Positions 61,123 through 64,000 of a stretch of DNA of 64,000 bases are shown here, piece by piece. A program made the translations under genes and the position numbers. Under the pieces are notes generated by a model. That model saw only the letters and a program-made list of their open reading frames with translations. It did no database searches and was not told the origin of the DNA. Numbering within the stretch: position 1 is the stretch's first letter; each line of letters begins with the position of its first letter. Origin of the DNA: Planctomycetia bacterium (lineage in GTDB: Bacteria; Planctomycetota; Phycisphaerae; UBA1845; UTPLA1). The DNA lies in NCBI GenBank assembly GCA_015200345.1, contig CP054187.1:2402470-2466469 (forward strand), written 5' to 3'.

Positions 61123-63273
61123 ATGCTGATTGAGATGCTCGCCCCCCGCCGTCGCTTGACGATTCGCGATGGCGGGATCCGCGTTTTTTCCCTGCTTGGC
61201 TGGGTCCTCGTGGCGATGCCCGCGTCGCGCGTCGATGCCTGGCAGGCAACCGCCGATGCACCGGCGTCGGAAGCACGCAGCCGCCTATCGACGCAGGCGA
61301 AAGATGGCCCAGTCACTGCAACGGCACCGACCCCTTACGCCGATCCCTGGCAGGGGGTTGGATACGAAGACCTGGCGCACCTGATGAAGATCGCACGGCG
61401 TTCCCTCACAGCGAAGCTGGTCGCCGACTCCGAACTCGCGCCGGGTTATGTTCCCCCGACCCTTCGCGAAAGGAGCGGAATTGTATGCCTGCGATTGCGC
61501 TCGGGCGGCCGGCTGATCTGCGAGGCGGCCTCGGGCCGCAAGCCGATCGTTGAAGCGGCTGGTTCGGCTGGCGTTGCACTCGCGCAAACCATTATTAAAA
61601 ATAAGGTTAAGTGTGATGATGGGGGACGGAGTCTTGGGTTGGAACTTGAGTGGCTCGGTCCGTCGGAGGCACTGGTATCGGGGCTCGCCGAAGGGGGGCA
61701 GTGGTCGGAGGAGTTGCTGCATTCGTTCGAGCCGGGGGTGGAGGGGATCGCTGTGGAGTTTCAGGGGAATCAGGCCTGGATCTGTCCGAGCGAGATTGTG
61801 ACGCGGAACTACAGTCCCGACCTCGCGCTGGCCGCCGCGGAGTCAAAGGCCGGGGTGCAATTCATTCATAAGGTTCGATTGCAGAGACAGATAAAGTACT
61901 CTCGCTTCCCTTCGCTTCATCTCTGGCAACCAGGCGCGGATCAACTTCCCGTCCGCCTGCATCGTGGTGAGAAACTGGTTGAACAGTCTGCGGTGAGCGC
62001 GCGAGGCCTGGATGAAGCCATTGCGCGGATGCGGAGGTATTTGCGTTACCTGCAAATGGCCGATGGCGGCTTCGCGGAGGAATACAGCCCTTCCGCGGAC
62101 CGATTCGACCACGGTCCGACACCACGGTTGCAGATGAGCGCCTTGAGCTCGCTGGCGGTGCTGGCGGAGTGGACGGGTCAGGCGTTGGACCGGGAGCGGT
62201 TGAAACGCTGCGTGGAGCGGGCCGCGCTGGCCGTGAAGCCGATCCATCGCGCGGAGCTTCAGCCCGCAGAGCTTCAACGCGCGGCGAAGGATGACCGGGG
62301 CGAGATCAGGATCGAGGAGGTGGGGCTGGCGGTGCAGTTTCCGGGAGAGGTGGATTGCCTGGAGCTGACCGCGCAGCTGCTGCTGGCAAAGCTGGCCCTG
62401 GGACGCCTTGAACCCTCTGGAACCCACGAACCCCTCGAACCCCTCGAACCCCTCGAACCCCTTGAACCCCTTGAACCCCTTGAACCCCTTGAACCCCTTG
62501 AACCCCTTGAACCTTTCGTCCCGAGCACGGCCCGCGAAGACAGAATCGCTCAAGGCCTTGCGAAGGCGATTCGCGCGAGCCAGGGCGGGGATGGTCGGCT
62601 TGAATTGAAACTCAACAATGGTGGGGAGTCGCAACCCGAGTCGGTCGTGGCTGGCGCGTGGGGGATGCGCGCGCTGATGTCCTGGGATGAATCGGCACGG
62701 GACGCTGCGATCACCGCGATGGTGGAACGGGCGCGGGTGCATTATCAGTCCTGGTATGAGCGCGAGGGCGAGCCGCGTGCATCGGCGGCGTTGGCGCGGG
62801 CGTTGATGCAGCTTTATGACCGGACGAATGATGCGCGGTGCAGTGACCTGGCGTTCTCGATACTGGATCGGATCGCGGCGTTGCAGGTGACGCCGGCGGC
62901 TTGTCCGATGCCGGAGCTTTGGGGTTCGATCAACGCAGGGCAGCCGGGCGTGGTGGGTTCGGATAGTGCAGCCTATGTGTCAGCCCTGGCGGAGGGCCTG
63001 GTGCTGGCCCGGCGGATCGGTGACCGGCAGCGCGTGGAGCGCTACGAGCGCGCGGTTCGGCTCGGTACGCGGTTCATTCTTCAACTGGAGTTCACGGAGG
63101 CCGGTTGTTTTTACGTTCGCACGCCGCGTGATGCCTTGGGGGGCGTGCGAATGTCTCCATGGGACCATCGCATTCGCGTGGATCGGTGCGGGGATGCGTT
63201 GGAATCGCTCATTGAGGCCCGCGCGGCGCTGTTCGGGGAGCCGGCGCGCCGCGGGGATTCGGCGCATCGCTGA
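61123..63273 (+). CDS. large secreted protein with EPL tandem repeat and toroid-like C-terminus
   Basis: A 716-residue protein with a signal peptide ([19 protein letters not shown]). Residues 90-150 ([18 protein letters not shown], then [16 protein letters not shown]) recall an AMMECR1-like domain, but its RGCIG motif is lost. Residues 300-430 and 480-715 look like helical pairs of a six-hairpin or terpenoid-cyclase-like toroid ([14 protein letters not shown]). Between them is an EPL tripeptide repeat. No catalytic residues are identified. Not an operon member by spacing. Confidence 0.6.
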   Translation: MLIEMLAPRRRLTIRDGGIRVFSLLGWVLVAMPASRVDAWQATADAPASEARSRLSTQAKDGPVTATAPTPYADPWQGVGYEDLAHLMKIARRSLTAKLVADSELAPGYVPPTLRERSGIVCLRLRSGGRLICEAASGRKPIVEAAGSAGVALAQTIIKNKVKCDDGGRSLGLELEWLGPSEALVSGLAEGGQWSEELLHSFEPGVEGIAVEFQGNQAWICPSEIVTRNYSPDLALAAAESKAGVQFIHKVRLQRQIKYSRFPSLHLWQPGADQLPVRLHRGEKLVEQSAVSARGLDEAIARMRRYLRYLQMADGGFAEEYSPSADRFDHGPTPRLQMSALSSLAVLAEWTGQALDRERLKRCVERAALAVKPIHRAELQPAELQRAAKDDRGEIRIEEVGLAVQFPGEVDCLELTAQLLLAKLALGRLEPSGTHEPLEPLEPLEPLEPLEPLEPLEPLEPLEPFVPSTAREDRIAQGLAKAIRASQGGDGRLELKLNNGGESQPESVVAGAWGMRALMSWDESARDAAITAMVERARVHYQSWYEREGEPRASAALARALMQLYDRTNDARCSDLAFSILDRIAALQVTPAACPMPELWGSINAGQPGVVGSDSAAYVSALAEGLVLARRIGDRQRVERYERAVRLGTRFILQLEFTEAGCFYVRTPRDALGGVRMSPWDHRIRVDRCGDALESLIEARAALFGEPARRGDSAHR
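62428..62512 (+). repeat. 9-nt coding tandem repeat (GAACCCCTC/GAACCCCTT), about 9.5 copies
   Basis: The first three units end in CTC and the next six in CTT, which shows at least two expansion events. Each unit encodes Glu-Pro-Leu, so copy-number changes preserve the frame. Confidence 0.95.
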
Positions 63274-63912
63274 AGTGAAGTCGAAGAAGCGTTCGTAGCG
63301 AGGAATAAACACCCTCTCCCTTCCAGGGAGAGGGCCGGGGTGTGGGTGAATCGGCGCATCGCTGAAGTGAAGTCGAAGAAGCGTTCGTAGCGAGGAATAA
63401 ACACCCTCTCCCTTCGAGGGAGAGGGCCGGGGTGAGGGTGAATCGGCGCATCGCTGAAGTGAAGTCGAAGAAGCGTTCGTAGCGAGGAATAAACACCCTC
63501 TCCCTTTCAGGGAGAGGGCCGGGGTGAGGGTGTGAATCGGCGCATCGCTGAAGTGAAGTCGAAGAAGCGTTCGTAGCGAGCAATAAACACCCTCTCCCTT
63601 CCAGGGAGAAGGCCGGGGTGAGGTGAATCGCGCAAGCGCTGAAGTGAAGTCGAAGAAGCGTTCGTAGCGAGGAATAAACACCCTCTCCTTCCGGGAGAGG
63701 GCCGTGAGGGTGTGAATCGGCGCATCGCTGAAGTGAAGTCGAAGAAGCGTTCGTAGCGAGCAATAAACACCCTCTCCCTTCCAGGGAGAGGGCCGGGGTG
63801 AGGGTGAATCGGCGCAGCGCTGAAGTGAAGTCGAAGAAGCGTTCGTAGCGAGGAATAAACACCCTCTCCCTTCCAGGGAGAGGGCCGGGGTGAGGGTGAA
63901 TCGGCGCATCGC
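63271..63912. repeat. tandem array of seven units of about 92 bp carrying a palindrome
   Basis: Units begin TGAAGTGAAGTCGAAGAAGC at 63271, 63363, 63455, 63549, 63640, 63729 and 63821, so unit lengths are 89-94 bp. Each contains AATAAACACCCTCTCCC, a hairpin CTCTCCC-TTCCA-GGGAGAG and the GGTGAGGGTGAATCGGCGCA end. The sequence GCGGGGATTC flanks both ends. Small indels vary between units. The remaining 63913-64000 holds only an imperfect inverted repeat (GGTGCGTC/GACGCACC) and no gene start. Confidence 0.95.
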
Positions 63913-64000
63913 GGGGATTCGCAGTAATCGCAGGGTGCGTCCGGGCCACGTCGGAGCCTCGACTCGACGCACCGCCCGAGTGACTCCGCATCACGTGCCA

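Noticed and set aside
62274..62528. Antisense Gly-Phe-Lys or Gly-Ser-Arg repeat protein
   Set aside because: It is only the reverse reading of the EPL-coding 9-nt repeat.
63271..63912. Possible CRISPR array
   Set aside because: Unit length is about 92 bp with no unique spacers; the whole unit is repeated, and single copies occur elsewhere. No cas genes.

Overview
The window is one continuous stretch of a GC-rich bacterial chromosome (mostly above 60% GC by eye). It has no rRNA genes, phage genes or CRISPR array. The organism looks like a Planctomycetota member, possibly of the Phycisphaerae or an uncultivated relative. The grounds are secreted PQQ-type beta-propeller proteins, a signal peptidase I with a zinc-ribbon insertion, a type IV pilus cluster with many pseudopilins, and dense GC-rich palindromic repeats between genes. 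This placement is inference; no marker gene was compared with a database. LptB and signal peptidase I point to a two-membrane envelope.

Layout. 0-6 kb (+): two adjacent PQQ-like propeller proteins, a short PaaK-like adenylating enzyme and a class III aminotransferase. 6-14.6 kb (-): a CPBP membrane protease, a GHMP sugar kinase of arabinokinase type, a bifunctional-nuclease-family protein, a valyl-tRNA synthetase gene split by palindromic elements and frame changes, a selenocysteine tRNA and fumarase C. 14.8-34.5 kb (-): a large type IV pilus / type II secretion cluster (pilC, pilT, pilB, secretin, pilM-N-O-P, pseudopilins, major pilin). A STAS protein, an HD-GYP protein, a response regulator and a histidine kinase lie inside it. 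34.8-46 kb: a cytosine-deaminase-like amidohydrolase, membrane proteins, an SLC13 transporter, small Cys-rich secreted proteins, hypoxanthine phosphoribosyltransferase and a bacterial PH-domain protein. 46-55 kb: YgeW-type carbamoyltransferase, a lower-GC island with two secreted proteins, a YgeY-type M20 hydrolase, a guanine-deaminase-family enzyme and a ribose-type ABC importer. 55-64 kb: a small protein kinase, LptB, LepB, a lipid kinase, a large secreted protein with a 9-nt coding repeat, and a tandem array of seven units of about 92 bp.

How the parts fit. The pilus genes form a near-complete machine except for a prepilin peptidase, with an internal sensory module likely to control motility or secretion through c-di-GMP. 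YgeW, YgeY, GuaD, Hpt and the CodA-like enzyme suggest nucleobase salvage and breakdown. YgeW/YgeY belong to the selenium-associated purine degradation set known from E. coli and gut anaerobes, and the tRNA-Sec shows the organism also makes selenoproteins.

The most striking observation is valS. Three palindromic elements sit inside this normally essential gene; two are in frame and one coincides with a frame change. A separate one-base insertion returns the last quarter to the original frame. The in-frame copies resemble in principle the Rickettsia palindromic elements that are translated inside proteins.
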